NCBI RefSeq assembly: GCF_030264295.1
Contig: NZ_CP127173.1
Location: 1,681,501 to 1,745,500 of the forward strand
DNA length: 64,000 nt
Reading direction: 5' to 3'
Origin: Amycolatopsis nalaikhensis
Lineage (GTDB): Bacteria; Actinomycetota; Actinomycetes; Mycobacteriales; Pseudonocardiaceae
Part shown: positions 27,002 through 35,868 of the stretch, in pieces
Layout: the number at the start of each line of letters is the position of its first letter
Numbering within the stretch: position 1 is the stretch's first letter
Made by a program: the position numbers and the translations under genes
Notes under the pieces: generated by a model
Seen by the model: only the letters and a program-made list of their open reading frames with translations
What the model was told of the DNA's origin: nothing
Databases searched by the model: none

Positions 27002-27029
27002 GGCGGTGACCGCGACGGCGGTCACCGCC
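27002..27029. terminator. 12-bp-stem hairpin between convergent genes
   Basis: GGCGGTGACCGC and GCGGTCACCGCC flank a 4-nt loop (GACG). It lies between the GT-C-like gene and the end of upp, with no U-tract on either strand. It probably ends both transcripts. Apart from this, 26910-27047 shows no gene. Confidence 0.65.
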
Positions 27030-27047
27030 ACTTCAGGACCGGCAACG

Positions 27048-27671
27048 CTAGACGGCGCCGTACTGGCGGTCGCCGGCGTCGCCGAGGCCCGGGACGATGA
27101 AGCCCGAGTCGTTGAGGCGCTCGTCGATGCTGGCGGTGACCACCCGGACCGGCAGGCCGGTCTTTTCCAGGTGCGCCAGGCCTTCCGGCGCGGCGAGCGC
27201 GCAGATGGCCGTGACGTCGTCGGCGCCGCGGTCGGTGAGCAGCCGGATCGTGTACTCCATCGAGCCGCCGGTGGCGAGCATCGGGTCGAGCACCATGACC
27301 GGCCGGTCGGCGAGCGACTCCGGCAGCGACTCCAGGTACGGCGTCGGCTTCAGCGTCTCCTCGTCGCGCGCGAGGCCGACGAAGCCCATCTGCGCGTCCG
27401 GGATCAGCTTGTGCGCCTGGTCGGCCATGCCGAGCCCGGCCCGCAGCACCGGGACGAGCAGCGGCGGCTTGGCCAGCGTGTAGCCCTCGGTGCGGGCGAC
27501 CGGCGTGTGGATCCGCTCGGTCTTCACCGGCACGTCGCGCGTGGCTTCGTAGACCAGCATGACGGTCAGTTCGTGCAGCGCGGCCCGGAACGCGGCGCTG
27601 TCGGTGCGCGCGTCGCGCATCGTGGAGAGCCGGGCCTTCGCGAGGGGGTGGTCGACGACGTGCACATCCAT
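27048..27671 (-). CDS. upp: Uracil phosphoribosyltransferase
   Basis: 207-residue salvage enzyme making UMP from uracil and PRPP. Family motifs are [17 protein letters not shown] at the N-terminus, [10 protein letters not shown], the PRPP loop [12 protein letters not shown] (about residues 128-139), and the C-terminal [20 protein letters not shown] that closes over uracil. The ATG is 7 nt after TAGATT on the minus strand, so the mRNA is probably leaderless. Fits with cdd, deoA and the nucleoside importer at the right end of the window. Confidence 0.96.
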   Translation of the reverse strand: MDVHVVDHPLAKARLSTMRDARTDSAAFRAALHELTVMLVYEATRDVPVKTERIHTPVARTEGYTLAKPPLLVPVLRAGLGMADQAHKLIPDAQMGFVGLARDEETLKPTPYLESLPESLADRPVMVLDPMLATGGSMEYTIRLLTDRGADDVTAICALAAPEGLAHLEKTGLPVRVVTASIDERLNDSGFIVPGLGDAGDRQYGAV

Positions 27672-27676
27672 GCGGG

Positions 27677-28099
27677 TCAATCTAGCCGTCCCGCGAAGCG
27701 TTTCACCCAGCCGCGCTGCCAGGGCGTTTCGACGGCGCGTTCGTGGTAGTGCGCTCTGGTCCAGGCCACGGCTTGGTCCGCGGGGACGCCGGAGAGGACG
27801 GCGAGGCAGGCCATCACGGTGCCGGTCCGCCCGGCGCCGCCGTAGCAGGCGACCTCGACGGTCTCGGTCTTCGCGCGTTCGTGGAGCGCCTTGATCTTGC
27901 GATGGGCGTCCGCGGTGTCCACCGGCAGCAGGAAGTCGGGCCAGGTGACCCATTCGTGCGGCCAGGTGAGGCCACCGCCGTGCTTGCGCCGCAGCCTGCT
28001 CGTGCCCAGGTAGAGCCCGAAATCGGGCTCGGGTCCGTCGGGGCGTGGGCGCGCCAGCCCACGCCCCTGCACGCGGGTGCCGTCCGGAAACTCGACCAT
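27677..28099 (-). CDS. Small protein-tyrosine/dual-specificity phosphatase-like protein
   Basis: 140 residues with the Cys-based phosphatase signature CYGGAGRT (Cys85, Arg91 in [22 protein letters not shown]) and an upstream [17 protein letters not shown] loop that may carry the general acid Asp. Such short actinobacterial proteins resemble PTP domains of cyclin-dependent inhibitor-3 or KAP type. Substrate unknown. The stop codon lies inside the upp promoter (27677-27679 against the -10 at 27679-27684), so read-through into upp is likely. Divergent from the DUF1707 gene. Confidence 0.82.
   Translation of the reverse strand: MVEFPDGTRVQGRGLARPRPDGPEPDFGLYLGTSRLRRKHGGGLTWPHEWVTWPDFLLPVDTADAHRKIKALHERAKTETVEVACYGGAGRTGTVMACLAVLSGVPADQAVAWTRAHYHERAVETPWQRGWVKRFAGRLD
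27679..27684 (-). promoter_or_regulatory. -10 box for leaderless upp
   Basis: On the minus strand TAGATT, then 7 nt, then the upp ATG at 27671. It overlaps the 3' end of the phosphatase gene. Confidence 0.6.
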
Positions 28100-28147
28100 C
28101 GGCTCATTGTCCTCCGGAAGATGGACACGGTGGGTGGTTTTCGCCGC

Positions 28148-28153
28148 TAGGCT
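28148..28153 (+). promoter_or_regulatory. -10 box for the leaderless DUF1707 gene
   Basis: TAGGCT, 7 nt, then GTG at 28161. This supports the GTG as the true start over the longer in-frame opening at 28077. Confidence 0.6.
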
Positions 28154-28160
28154 GCCCCGG

Positions 28161-28799
28161 GTGAGCGAACTGACGCCCGACCAGATGCGGGCTTCCGACG
28201 CGGACCGCGAGCGCGTCGCGCAGGTGCTGCACAACGCCCTCTCGGAAGGGCGCATCACGGTGAACGAGCTGGAAGAGCGGCTCTCGACGGTCTACGCGGC
28301 GAAGACGCTGGGGGAGCTCAAGCCGGTGACGGCAGACCTCCCGTCGGCGTCGGCGGCGGTCGAACCGGCGACGACGCGGGCAGTGGGCTTCCCGGACCAG
28401 CGCATCGGCGGCCACCCGGGCTCCCCGGTGTCGATCGGCGTGCTGTCGGGCGCGGTCCGCAAGGGCAGCTGGGTCCTGCCCCCGCAGCACAACAGCTTCG
28501 CGTTCTGGGGCGGCACGGAGATTGACCTGAGGCAGGCGCGCTTCGCGGACAAGCACTGCACGATCACGGCGGTAGCCATCATGGGCGGCATCCAGATCAC
28601 GGTCCCGGACGACATCAACGTGGACGTCACGGGGATCGGCTTCATGGGCGGGTTCGTGCTGGAGGACAAGTCGGGGGCACCACCCGCGCCGCCGACCGCG
28701 CCGACGGTGAAGATCAACGGGCTCGGGTTCTGGGGCGGGGTCGTCGTTTACCGGAAACCCGCTCAGCGGACCGAGCCGCCGCGGATCGAAGGCGCCTGA
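28161..28799 (+). CDS. DUF1707 (SHOCT-like) protein with LiaF-like C-terminal domain
   Basis: 212 residues. Residues 5-55 (PDQMRASDADRERVAQVLHNALSEGRITVNELEERL) are the DUF1707 domain common in actinomycetes. The C-terminal half (SGAVRKGSWVLPPQ, FAFWGGTEIDLRQARF, ITAVAIMGGIQITVP, GFMGGFVL, INGLGFWGGVVV) is the beta-helical domain of LiaF/VraT-like cell-wall-stress proteins. It has no membrane helix. A role in envelope-stress sensing is inferred from the family. A family-A repeat begins 12 bp downstream. Confidence 0.88.
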   Translation: MSELTPDQMRASDADRERVAQVLHNALSEGRITVNELEERLSTVYAAKTLGELKPVTADLPSASAAVEPATTRAVGFPDQRIGGHPGSPVSIGVLSGAVRKGSWVLPPQHNSFAFWGGTEIDLRQARFADKHCTITAVAIMGGIQITVPDDINVDVTGIGFMGGFVLEDKSGAPPAPPTAPTVKINGLGFWGGVVVYRKPAQRTEPPRIEGA

Positions 28800-28810
28800 C
28801 CGCGGCCCAG

Positions 28811-28897
28811 AGCGCCCCAATGTGGCCTTGGTTGCGTCTGACGCACCGAAGGCCGCCTTGGTTGCGTCTGACGCACCGAAGGCCACATTGGGGCGCT
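28811..28897. repeat. Intergenic repeat family A, copy 2
   Basis: The same perfect 19-bp arms as at 4503-4589 (28811-28829 and 28879-28897), with the inner part in the opposite orientation: two copies of the palindrome TGCGTC(T)GACGCA flanked by AAGGCC/GGCCTT. It separates the DUF1707 gene from deoC, both on the plus strand. Nothing else is seen in 28800-28990 except the deoC promoter. Confidence 0.9.
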
Positions 28898-28977
28898 TGC
28901 CGCAGTGACACACCAAGCCGGGAGCGTCACACCGGGTGACCCACTGCCGGACGCCGCGCGCTGTCGGACCCGCCGCC

Positions 28978-28983
28978 TAGACT
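28978..28983 (+). promoter_or_regulatory. -10 box for leaderless deoC
   Basis: TAGACT, 7 nt, then the deoC ATG at 28991. Confidence 0.6.
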
Positions 28984-28990
28984 CAGGCGC

Positions 28991-29965
28991 ATGACAGCCA
29001 CGACCAGCACGTCAGCGGCGCCGGCCACCCCGGCACCGCTGGCGGACGCGACTCGCGACGACGCGAGCCTGCGCCGCTTCCTGCTCGGGCTGCCCGGTGT
29101 CGACCAGGTCGGCGTCGAGCAGCGCGCGGCGGGCCTCGGCACGCGCAGCATCAAGAAGGACGCCAAGCGGTGGGCCATCGACACTGCCATCTCCATGGTC
29201 GACCTGACCACGCTGGAGGGCGCCGACACCCACGGCAAGGTCCGGGCGCTCGCCGCGAAGGCGGTCCGCCCCGATCCCGAGCGCCAGGACACCCCGCGCG
29301 TCGCCGCCGTCTGCGTGTACCCCGACCTCGTCGCCACGGCCTTCGAAGCGCTGAAGGGCAGCGGCGTGCACGTCGCCAGCGTCGCCACCGGCTTCCCCTC
29401 GGGCCGCACCAGCCGCGAGATCAAGCTGGCCGACACCAAGATCGCCGTCGACGCCGGTGCGCACGAAGTCGACATGGTGATCGACCGCGGTGCCTTCCTC
29501 GAAGGCCGCTACATGGACGTCTTCGAGGAGATCCAGGCCGTCAAAGCCGCCTGCGGCGACGCGCACCTGAAGGTCATCCTCGAGACCGGCGAGCTGGCGA
29601 CCTACGACAACGTGCGGCGCGCGTCGTGGCTGGCGCTGCTGGCCGGCGGGGACTTCATCAAGACCTCCACCGGCAAGGTCTCCCCCGCCGCGACGCTGCC
29701 GGTCACCCACATCATGCTGCAGGCCGTCCACGACTGGCACCGGCAGACCGGCCAGCTGCGCGGCGTCAAGCCCGCGGGCGGCATCCGGACGACGAAGGAC
29801 GCGATCAAGTACCTGGTCGCCGTGCACGAGGTCGCCGGCGAGCAGTGGCTGACCCCGGACCTGTTCCGCTTCGGCGCGTCCAGCCTGCTCAACGACCTGC
29901 TGCTGCAGCGCCGCACCCAGGTGGACGGCCACTACAGCGGCCCCGACTACGTGACGGTGGACTGA
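28991..29965 (+). CDS. deoC: Deoxyribose-phosphate aldolase, long form
   Basis: Cleaves 2-deoxyribose-5-phosphate to glyceraldehyde-3-phosphate and acetaldehyde. The 324-residue length is that of the long, eukaryote-like class. Motifs are ISMVDLTTLEG, VCVYPDLV, VATGFPSGRT, EVDMVIDRGAF, LKVILETGEL, the Schiff-base lysine in FIKTSTGKVSP, and GVKPAGGIRT. It is the first gene of a three-gene operon: the ALDH start shares a base with this stop. The dehydrogenase downstream would oxidise the acetaldehyde. Confidence 0.95.
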   Translation: MTATTSTSAAPATPAPLADATRDDASLRRFLLGLPGVDQVGVEQRAAGLGTRSIKKDAKRWAIDTAISMVDLTTLEGADTHGKVRALAAKAVRPDPERQDTPRVAAVCVYPDLVATAFEALKGSGVHVASVATGFPSGRTSREIKLADTKIAVDAGAHEVDMVIDRGAFLEGRYMDVFEEIQAVKAACGDAHLKVILETGELATYDNVRRASWLALLAGGDFIKTSTGKVSPAATLPVTHIMLQAVHDWHRQTGQLRGVKPAGGIRTTKDAIKYLVAVHEVAGEQWLTPDLFRFGASSLLNDLLLQRRTQVDGHYSGPDYVTVD

Positions 29966-31398
29966 TGCCTGTTTTCGAGTACGCACCGGCGCCGGAGTCG
30001 CGCGCCATCGCGAACCTGAAGGACTCCTACAAGCCGTTCGTGAACGGCGAGTTCGTCGACGGCTCGGGTGAGCCGCTCAAGACGATCAACCCCGCCACCG
30101 AAGAGGTGCTGGCCGAGGTCGGCACGGCGTCGAAGTCCGATGTGGACATCGCGGTCAAGGCCGCGCGCAAGGCGTACGACAACGTCTGGTCGAAGATGCC
30201 GGGCACCGAGCGCGCGAAGTACCTGTTCCGCATCGCGCGGCTGATCCAGGAGCGCTCGCGCGAGCTGGCGGTGCTGGAAAGCCTGGACAACGGCAAGCCG
30301 ATCAAGGAGTCGCGCGACTCCGACGTCCCGACGGCGGCGGCGCACTTCTTCTACCACGCGGGCTGGGCCGACAAGCTGGAGTACGCCGGTTACGGCCCGA
30401 ACCCCCAGCCTCTCGGCGTCGCGGGCCAGATCATCCCGTGGAACTTCCCGCTGCTGATGCTGGCGTGGAAGATCGCCCCGGCGCTGGCGACGGGCAACAC
30501 GGTGGTGCTGAAGCCCGCCGAGACGACGCCGTTGACCGCGCTGGTGTTCGCGGAGATCTGCCAGCAGGCGGAGCTGCCGCCGGGCGTCGTGAACATCCTG
30601 CCGGGCGCGGGCGACATCGGTGCGTCCATTGTGGAGCACGCGGGCATCGACAAGATCGCGTTCACCGGCTCCACCGAGGTCGGCAAGGCGATCCAGCGTC
30701 AGGTCGCGGGCACGCCGAAGAAGCTGACGCTGGAGCTGGGCGGCAAGGCGGCGAACGTCGTGTTCGAGGACGCGCCGCTCGACCAGGCCATCGAGGGCAT
30801 CGTCAACGGCATCTTCTTCAACCAGGGCCACGTCTGCTGCGCGGGTTCGCGCCTGCTGGTCCAGGAGTCCATCGCCGAAGAGGTGCTGGAGAAGCTGCAC
30901 TACCGCGTCTCGACGCTGCGCATCGGCGACCCCCTCGACAAGAACACCGACATCGGCGCGATCAACTCGGCCGAGCAGCTGGCGAAGATCCGCGGGCTGG
31001 TCGAGTCGGGTGACGCCGAAGGCGCGCAGCGCTGGACGAGTCCGTGCCCGGTGCCGGACCGCGGGTTCTTCTTCGCGCCGACGGTGTTCGCGAACGTCCA
31101 CCAGTCGATGCGGATCGCGCGCGAGGAGATCTTCGGCCCGGTGCTGTCGGTGCTGACGTTCCGCACGCCGGACGAGGCCGTGGCGAAGGCGAACAACACG
31201 CCGTACGGGCTTTCGGCGGGCATCTGGACCGAAAAGGGCTCCCGCATCCTGTGGATGGCGAACCAGCTGCGCGCGGGCGTGGTCTGGGCCAACACCTTCA
31301 ACCGCTTCGACCCCGCCGCCCCGTTCGGCGGCTACCAGGAATCCGGCTTCGGGCGCGAAGGCGGCCGCACCGGGCTGGAGGCGTACCTGAATGTCTGA
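29965..31398 (+). CDS. Aldehyde dehydrogenase
   Basis: 477-residue NAD(P)-dependent aldehyde dehydrogenase. The cofactor region is GQIIPWNFPLLM and GSTEVGKAI; the catalytic Glu lies in LELGGKAANVVF and the nucleophilic Cys in NQGHVCCAGSRLL; the C-terminus has PFGGYQESGFGREGG. Placement after deoC suggests the substrate is acetaldehyde or a deoxyribose-derived aldehyde. It overlaps the next gene by 8 bp, and the two products may form a complex. Confidence 0.94.
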   Translation: MPVFEYAPAPESRAIANLKDSYKPFVNGEFVDGSGEPLKTINPATEEVLAEVGTASKSDVDIAVKAARKAYDNVWSKMPGTERAKYLFRIARLIQERSRELAVLESLDNGKPIKESRDSDVPTAAAHFFYHAGWADKLEYAGYGPNPQPLGVAGQIIPWNFPLLMLAWKIAPALATGNTVVLKPAETTPLTALVFAEICQQAELPPGVVNILPGAGDIGASIVEHAGIDKIAFTGSTEVGKAIQRQVAGTPKKLTLELGGKAANVVFEDAPLDQAIEGIVNGIFFNQGHVCCAGSRLLVQESIAEEVLEKLHYRVSTLRIGDPLDKNTDIGAINSAEQLAKIRGLVESGDAEGAQRWTSPCPVPDRGFFFAPTVFANVHQSMRIAREEIFGPVLSVLTFRTPDEAVAKANNTPYGLSAGIWTEKGSRILWMANQLRAGVVWANTFNRFDPAAPFGGYQESGFGREGGRTGLEAYLNV

Positions 31399-32257
31399 CC
31401 GGATTTCCGTCGCGAAGACGTACAAGCTGTACATCGGCGGCAAGTTCCCGCGTTCGGAGTCGGGCCGGGTGTACCCGGTGACGGACCCGAAGGGCAAGTT
31501 CCTGGCGAACGCGGCGCACGCGTCCCGCAAGGACGTGCGCGACGCGGTGGTGGCCGCGCGCAAGGCCTTCCCGGGCTGGTCGTCGGCCACGGCGTACAAC
31601 CGCGGCCAGGTGCTGTACCGGGTGGCCGAGGTGCTGGAAGGGCGTCGCGACCAGTTCGCCGCGGAGGTGTCGGCGTCGGAGGGCCTGTCGGCGAAGAAGG
31701 CCGAGTCCACTGTGGACGCGGCCATCGACCGCTGGGTCTGGTACGCGGGCTGGACGGACAAGATCGCGACGGTCCTGGGCGCGGCGAACCCGGTGGCGGG
31801 CCCGTACTTCTCGTTCACGGTCCCGGAGCCGACGGGCGTGGTCGCGGTCCTGGCCCCGCAGCGGTCGTCGTTGCTGGGCCTGGTCGAGGTCCTGGCCCCG
31901 GTGCTGGCGACGGGCTCGACGGCGGTGGTGGTGTCGAGCGCGGAGCGTCCCCTCCCGGCGATCACGCTGTCGGAGGTCCTGGCGACGTCGGACGTCCCGG
32001 GCGGGGTGGCGAACATCCTGACAGGGCGCGCGTCGGAGCTGGGCTCGTGGCTGGCTTCGCACGGCGACGTGAACGCGCTGGACCCGACGGGAGCGGCCCC
32101 GGAGGACCGCCCGGAGCTGGCCCGCGAAGCGGCGGGAACGGTGAAGAGGGTCCTGACGGTCCCGGAGTCCGAGCCGGACTGGACGGCGGCGCCGGACCTG
32201 TCGCGGCTGCGCCGGTACCTGGAGGCCAAGACGGTCTGGCACCCGCTGGGCGTCTGA
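31391..32257 (+). CDS. Truncated, probably non-catalytic aldehyde dehydrogenase paralogue
   Basis: 288 residues aligned in style to the N-terminal NAD-binding half of aldehyde dehydrogenases (YIGGKFPRSESGRVYPV, VRDAVVAARKAFPGW, VAVLAPQRSSLLGLVEVLAPVL in pieces), but the catalytic half is absent: no Glu motif LELGGK, no GQxC cysteine, and a short charged tail instead. The C-terminus is followed immediately by a strong terminator and the frame is intact, so it is not a recent truncation. It probably serves as a partner or regulatory subunit for the full-length enzyme. Confidence 0.8.
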   Translation: MSDRISVAKTYKLYIGGKFPRSESGRVYPVTDPKGKFLANAAHASRKDVRDAVVAARKAFPGWSSATAYNRGQVLYRVAEVLEGRRDQFAAEVSASEGLSAKKAESTVDAAIDRWVWYAGWTDKIATVLGAANPVAGPYFSFTVPEPTGVVAVLAPQRSSLLGLVEVLAPVLATGSTAVVVSSAERPLPAITLSEVLATSDVPGGVANILTGRASELGSWLASHGDVNALDPTGAAPEDRPELAREAAGTVKRVLTVPESEPDWTAAPDLSRLRRYLEAKTVWHPLGV

Positions 32258-32265
32258 GTTCCCGG

Positions 32266-32308
32266 AGCCGCGGGGGCCGCCACCTCGGGTGGTGGCCCCC
32301 GCGGCTTT
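32266..32308 (+). terminator. Strong intrinsic-like terminator after the deoC operon
   Basis: AGCCGCGGGGGCC pairs with GGCCCCCGCGGCT (13 bp), extended by CCACC/GGTGG around a TCGG loop, followed by TTTGCG. It begins 9 bp after the stop of the short dehydrogenase. Confidence 0.85.
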
Positions 32309-32324
32309 GCGCCACGCTGAGGCC

Positions 32325-32891
32325 GTGTACACCCCGATGGACTCGCGGGCCTACGTCTGGATCCCGCCCCGGATGGTCGCCAAGCTGAAGCGCACACTCC
32401 CCCTGCTCGGCGCCGTGACCACCGCCGTCGCTCTCGCGACGTGCGTCGCCGTTCCCGTCATGGGGTACAGCCTGCCCACTCAGCACAGCACCACCAACGG
32501 CATCTCCGTCATGGTCGCCATGTTCAGCGCCGTTCTCCTGCTCATGTCCGGTGTCGCGCTGCTGTTCGCGCCCACCTGGGTGGAAGTCGGGCACCACCCG
32601 GGCGGGTCCGGGCACATCCTGCGGCTCCGCCCCGCCTCCGTCTCGGTCGGGCCGCTCTGCGGCGGGGCCGCGTCGATCGTCGGGCTCCCGCTCTTCTACC
32701 TCTTCTACGCGACCCCGCTGACCTGGTCGGACCCCGGGCCGGACAACCCCCACGGCTACATCAAGATCACCTTCGGGATCGCCGTCTACCTGCTCATGCC
32801 GCTGGTCGCCTTCGCGCTCGGCGTCGTCGACGTCGCCATCGGGTGGCCCCTGCTCCGGCCCTCCCGCGAGACCATCCACCGCTACAGCTAG
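32325..32891 (+). CDS. Membrane protein of unknown function
   Basis: 188 residues, four hydrophobic segments (about 27-50, 58-80, 105-128, 147-170) with a polar N-terminus. I start at GTG 32325 because CACGCT, a weak -10 match, ends 6 nt upstream; an ATG at 32337 is the alternative. No family recognised. The stop codon overlaps the convergent GH12-like stop (TAG on both strands within 32888-32891), so the two transcripts must overlap. Confidence 0.7.
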   Translation: MYTPMDSRAYVWIPPRMVAKLKRTLPLLGAVTTAVALATCVAVPVMGYSLPTQHSTTNGISVMVAMFSAVLLLMSGVALLFAPTWVEVGHHPGGSGHILRLRPASVSVGPLCGGAASIVGLPLFYLFYATPLTWSDPGPDNPHGYIKITFGIAVYLLMPLVAFALGVVDVAIGWPLLRPSRETIHRYS

Positions 32892-33751
32892 TTCATCGTC
32901 ACCGAGAAGTCCGTCAGGGTGAACCGCGCCTGCCCGCCGCCGGTCGAGCAGAACTCGATGCCGTAGCCGATCTGGTTGACCGTCGGGTTCGGCGGGATCA
33001 GGCCCTTGCCGATCGCCCACGCGATCATCGCCTTCAGGTCCACGCTCCCCGAGTACTGCGTCGTGCGGGACACGAACGCCACGTACCCCTCGTCGTTCGT
33101 CCAGACGTCGTACGTGAAGCCGCCCGCCGTGTACGTCGTCAGCTTGTCGCCCGACGGGACCTGCTTCAGGTTCTCCGTCCACACCATCACCTCGGTGACG
33201 CCGTCGCCGTCGCCGACTCCGTTGAGCCACACGTCGTACGCCACGTCGTAGATGCCCACCCCCGGACCGCGGCCCGCGAACGTCGAGGTGATCGCCGAAT
33301 AGCCGTCGAACGGTTTCCCGTCCAGGCTGTTGATGTCCTTGTGCACATTCGGGTAGGTTTTCACCGACGTCGTCGACGGCTGGGTCGAATCGACGTACCA
33401 ATTGTCGTGGGAGCACGCACGCAGTGTTTCCGGGCCCGCTTCGTCCTCGTTCCACATGTTGTTGTGGACGTAGTAGCCGCCGGTCTCCCAGCCGCCGTCC
33501 GGCTCACTCGTCGTGAACTCGGGGCTGCGGCAGCTGCGCACCGGCGTCGACACCGGCGTCGGCGGCGAAGAAACCGCAGGCCGAGGCGTAGCTGACGCCG
33601 TGGACGGCGCGGCCACCGACGTCGGCGGGGCGACCGAGGCGACCGGCGTCGGCGAGGACGCCGGGGGCGCGGCCACCGCGCCACCACCACCGTCGCCGCA
33701 CCCGGCGAGCAAAAGAAAGGAAATGACCAACAAACCCGATCTTCGTCGCAT
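32888..33751 (-). CDS. Lipoprotein with glycoside hydrolase family 12-like domain
   Basis: 287 residues: signal peptide with lipobox LLLAGC (Cys17), a Ser/Pro/Thr/Ala-rich linker (about 25-72), then a beta-rich domain. GYYVHNNMWNEDEAG, CSHDNWYVDS, EVMVWTEN (candidate nucleophile Glu) and YGIEFCSTGGG (candidate acid/base Glu) match the order of motifs in GH12 endoglucanases/xyloglucanases. It would sit on the outer face of the membrane and cut beta-1,4-glucans. Lipid anchoring instead of secretion is less usual for this family. Family call from motif memory. Confidence 0.8.
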   Translation of the reverse strand: MRRRSGLLVISFLLLAGCGDGGGGAVAAPPASSPTPVASVAPPTSVAAPSTASATPRPAVSSPPTPVSTPVRSCRSPEFTTSEPDGGWETGGYYVHNNMWNEDEAGPETLRACSHDNWYVDSTQPSTTSVKTYPNVHKDINSLDGKPFDGYSAITSTFAGRGPGVGIYDVAYDVWLNGVGDGDGVTEVMVWTENLKQVPSGDKLTTYTAGGFTYDVWTNDEGYVAFVSRTTQYSGSVDLKAMIAWAIGKGLIPPNPTVNQIGYGIEFCSTGGGQARFTLTDFSVTMN

Positions 33752-33814
33752 TTTCCCGCCCGCAGCACCATTTCGGCAGAACGAGGCGGAACCCTAACAC
33801 GAAAAACGGGGAAT

Positions 33815-34453
33815 TCAGTCCGGGTCGAGGTCACGGGAAGTGATCGGCCGCCCGGGCAGCTCGGTTCCCGGGCGCGCGCTCAGCCCGTCGATCATGATCC
33901 CGACGCACCGGCGGGCCGCCATCTCGGCCACGTCCGCCGACTTCGCGCGCATCTGCCGCAGCAGCGTCGCGAACAGGATCGCGATGTCCCCCGCCCCGAC
34001 GTCCTCGCGCAGCTTGCCCTCGGCCTTGGCGCCCGCGACGAAGTCGTCGAGGACCGCCAGGATCTCGTCGCGCAGCCGGCGGACCTCGGGGTCGCTCTTC
34101 AGGATCACCAGCGCGCGCTGCGACACCATCGCCAGCTGGACGCTCAGCTGCAGTTCCACCGACTGCCGCAGCAGGCGCTCCAGCGCGCGCCACGACGACG
34201 TCTCCTCCGCGGCGATCTCCTTGGCGTCGATCAGGACGCGCTCGAAGTTGTCCATCGCGACCGCGCGGACCAGCGCGTCTCGGTCGGGGAACCGCCGGTA
34301 CAGCGTGCCGACGCCGACGCCGGCCGCGCGGGCGATCTCCTCCATCGGCACCTCGGGCCCCGAAGTGGCGAAGATGGTCTTCGCGGCGGCCAGGATCTGG
34401 TCGCGGTTGCGCCGCGCGTCCGCCCGCAGGGTGGTCTCGGGGTCTGCCGTCAT
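33815..34453 (-). CDS. TetR family transcriptional regulator
   Basis: 212 residues. The N-terminal HTH (AAAKTIFATSGPEVPMEEIARAAGVGVGTLYRRFPDRDALVRAV in overlapping pieces) is canonical; the C-terminal domain resembles the SbtR-like TetR_C (LLRQSVELQLSVQLAMVSQRALVILKSDPEVRRL). It is divergent from the tandem P450/ferredoxin operon (180 bp intergenic) and is the obvious candidate regulator. I saw no convincing palindrome in 34454-34633, only a GGGGG ribosome-binding site before the P450. Confidence 0.88.
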   Translation of the reverse strand: MTADPETTLRADARRNRDQILAAAKTIFATSGPEVPMEEIARAAGVGVGTLYRRFPDRDALVRAVAMDNFERVLIDAKEIAAEETSSWRALERLLRQSVELQLSVQLAMVSQRALVILKSDPEVRRLRDEILAVLDDFVAGAKAEGKLREDVGAGDIAILFATLLRQMRAKSADVAEMAARRCVGIMIDGLSARPGTELPGRPITSRDLDPD

Positions 34454-34633
34454 GCCTGTTCGCCTTCCGCTTAATCGCGCGGGGTGATTCTCGCATGGTC
34501 AGACGGCCACACACCGCATCCGCAAGCCGTCACCCGTTAGCTAGTGGACGAAGTCCTTCCACATCGGTACCTTGGGCCATAGAACCGGAATGTAATCCTC
34601 CACATACTTTCCGTCCGATTTAGGGGGCCCGAA

Positions 34634-35858
34634 ATGACCGAAGTCGCCGAATCCGCCACGCGGAGCGAGGTGTTCCCGCTCGTACGCAGCTGCCCGTTCT
34701 CCCCGCCGCCGGCCTACGAGGAGTTGCGCGAAGCGGGCCCGGTCCAGCGCGTCCGGCTGCAGTCCGGGCAGGAGGCGTGGGCGATCACCCGGCTCGAGGA
34801 CGTCCGGCAGATGCTCACCGACCCGCGGTTCAGCTCCGACCGGTTCAACCCCGGGTTCCCGGTGCTCCTGAAGTCGGGGCGGCCGCAGCGGCGGAGCAAC
34901 TTCACCGCGTCGCTGATCAACATGGACCCGCCGGAGCACGGTCCGGCGCGGCGCGAGGTCGTCGGCGAATTCACCGTCAAGCGCATGAAGGCCCTGCAGC
35001 CGCGGATCCAGCAGATCGTCGACGAGCACATCGACGCGATCCTGGCCGGCCCGAAGCCCGCCGACCTGGTCAGCGCGCTGAGCCTGCCGGTGCCGTCGCT
35101 GGTCATCTGCGAACTGCTCGGCGTGCCTTACCAGGACCACGACTTCTTCCAGGCGCGCAGCTCGACGCTGCTCAACCGGGAGGTCGACCAGCAGACCCGC
35201 ATGCAGGCCGTCGACGAGCTGCAGGAGTACCTCGACCGGCTCGTCACCACCAAGGAGGCCGACCCGACCGACGACCTGCTCGGCCGCCAGATCGTCAAGC
35301 AGCGCGAGGAGCACGGCGACGTCGACCACGACTCGCTCGTCTCGCTGGCGTTCCTGCTGCTCATCGCCGGGCACGAGACGACGGCGAACATGATCTCGCT
35401 CGGCACCGTCGCGCTGCTGGAGAACCCGGACCAGCTGGAAGCTCATCAAGAACGACCCGGGCAAGACGCTCGACGCCGTCGAGGAGCTGCTGCGGTACTT
35501 CACGATCGCGGAGTTCGCGACCTCGCGCGTCGCCACCGAGGACGTCGAGATCGGCGGGCAGCTGATCCGCGCGGGCGAGGGCGTGCTCGGGCTGAGCTAT
35601 TCCGGCAACCGCGACGAGGCGGCGTTCGAGGACGCCGACAAGCTCGACCTCGAGCGCGGCGCGCGCCACCACGTCGCCTTCGGGTTCGGCCCGCACCAGT
35701 GCCTCGGCCAGAACCTGGCCCGGATGGAGCTGCAGATCGTCTTCGACACGCTCTTCCGCCGCATCCCGGAGCTGAAGCTGGCCGCGCCCGTCGACCAGCT
35801 GCCGTTCAAGCACGACTCGTCGATCTTCGGCCTGTACTGCCTGCCCGTGACCTGGTGA
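34634..35858 (+). pseudogene. Cytochrome P450 (CYP105-like), interrupted by a 1-nt frameshift
   Basis: N-terminal part (RSCPFSPPPAYEELREAGPV, I-helix LLLIAGHETTANMI) and C-terminal part (EELLRYFTIAEFATSR with ExxR, heme loop HHVAFGFGPHQCLGQNLAR, ending LPVTW) are both complete but in different frames. Length is 3n+1. At about 35440 the text GACCAGCTGGAAGCTCATC needs one base removed to read DQLELIKNDPG-like sequence, as in the paralogue downstream. It is either a natural frameshift or a base-calling error. Restored, it would be a 407-residue class I P450. Confidence 0.88.
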
Positions 35859-35868
35859 GGGGGACGCC

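Noticed and set aside
26743..27009. Small plus-strand gene at the end of the GT-C-like gene
   Set aside because: Out-of-frame shadow with Arg-rich composition running into the hairpin.
31391..32257. Recent truncation of the second aldehyde dehydrogenase
   Set aside because: The frame ends cleanly in a terminator with no remnant of the catalytic half downstream.
35430..35450. Programmed ribosomal frameshift in the first P450
   Set aside because: No slippery heptamer or following structure is visible, and the same base context occurs at an unrelated frameshift, so an indel or sequencing error is simpler.
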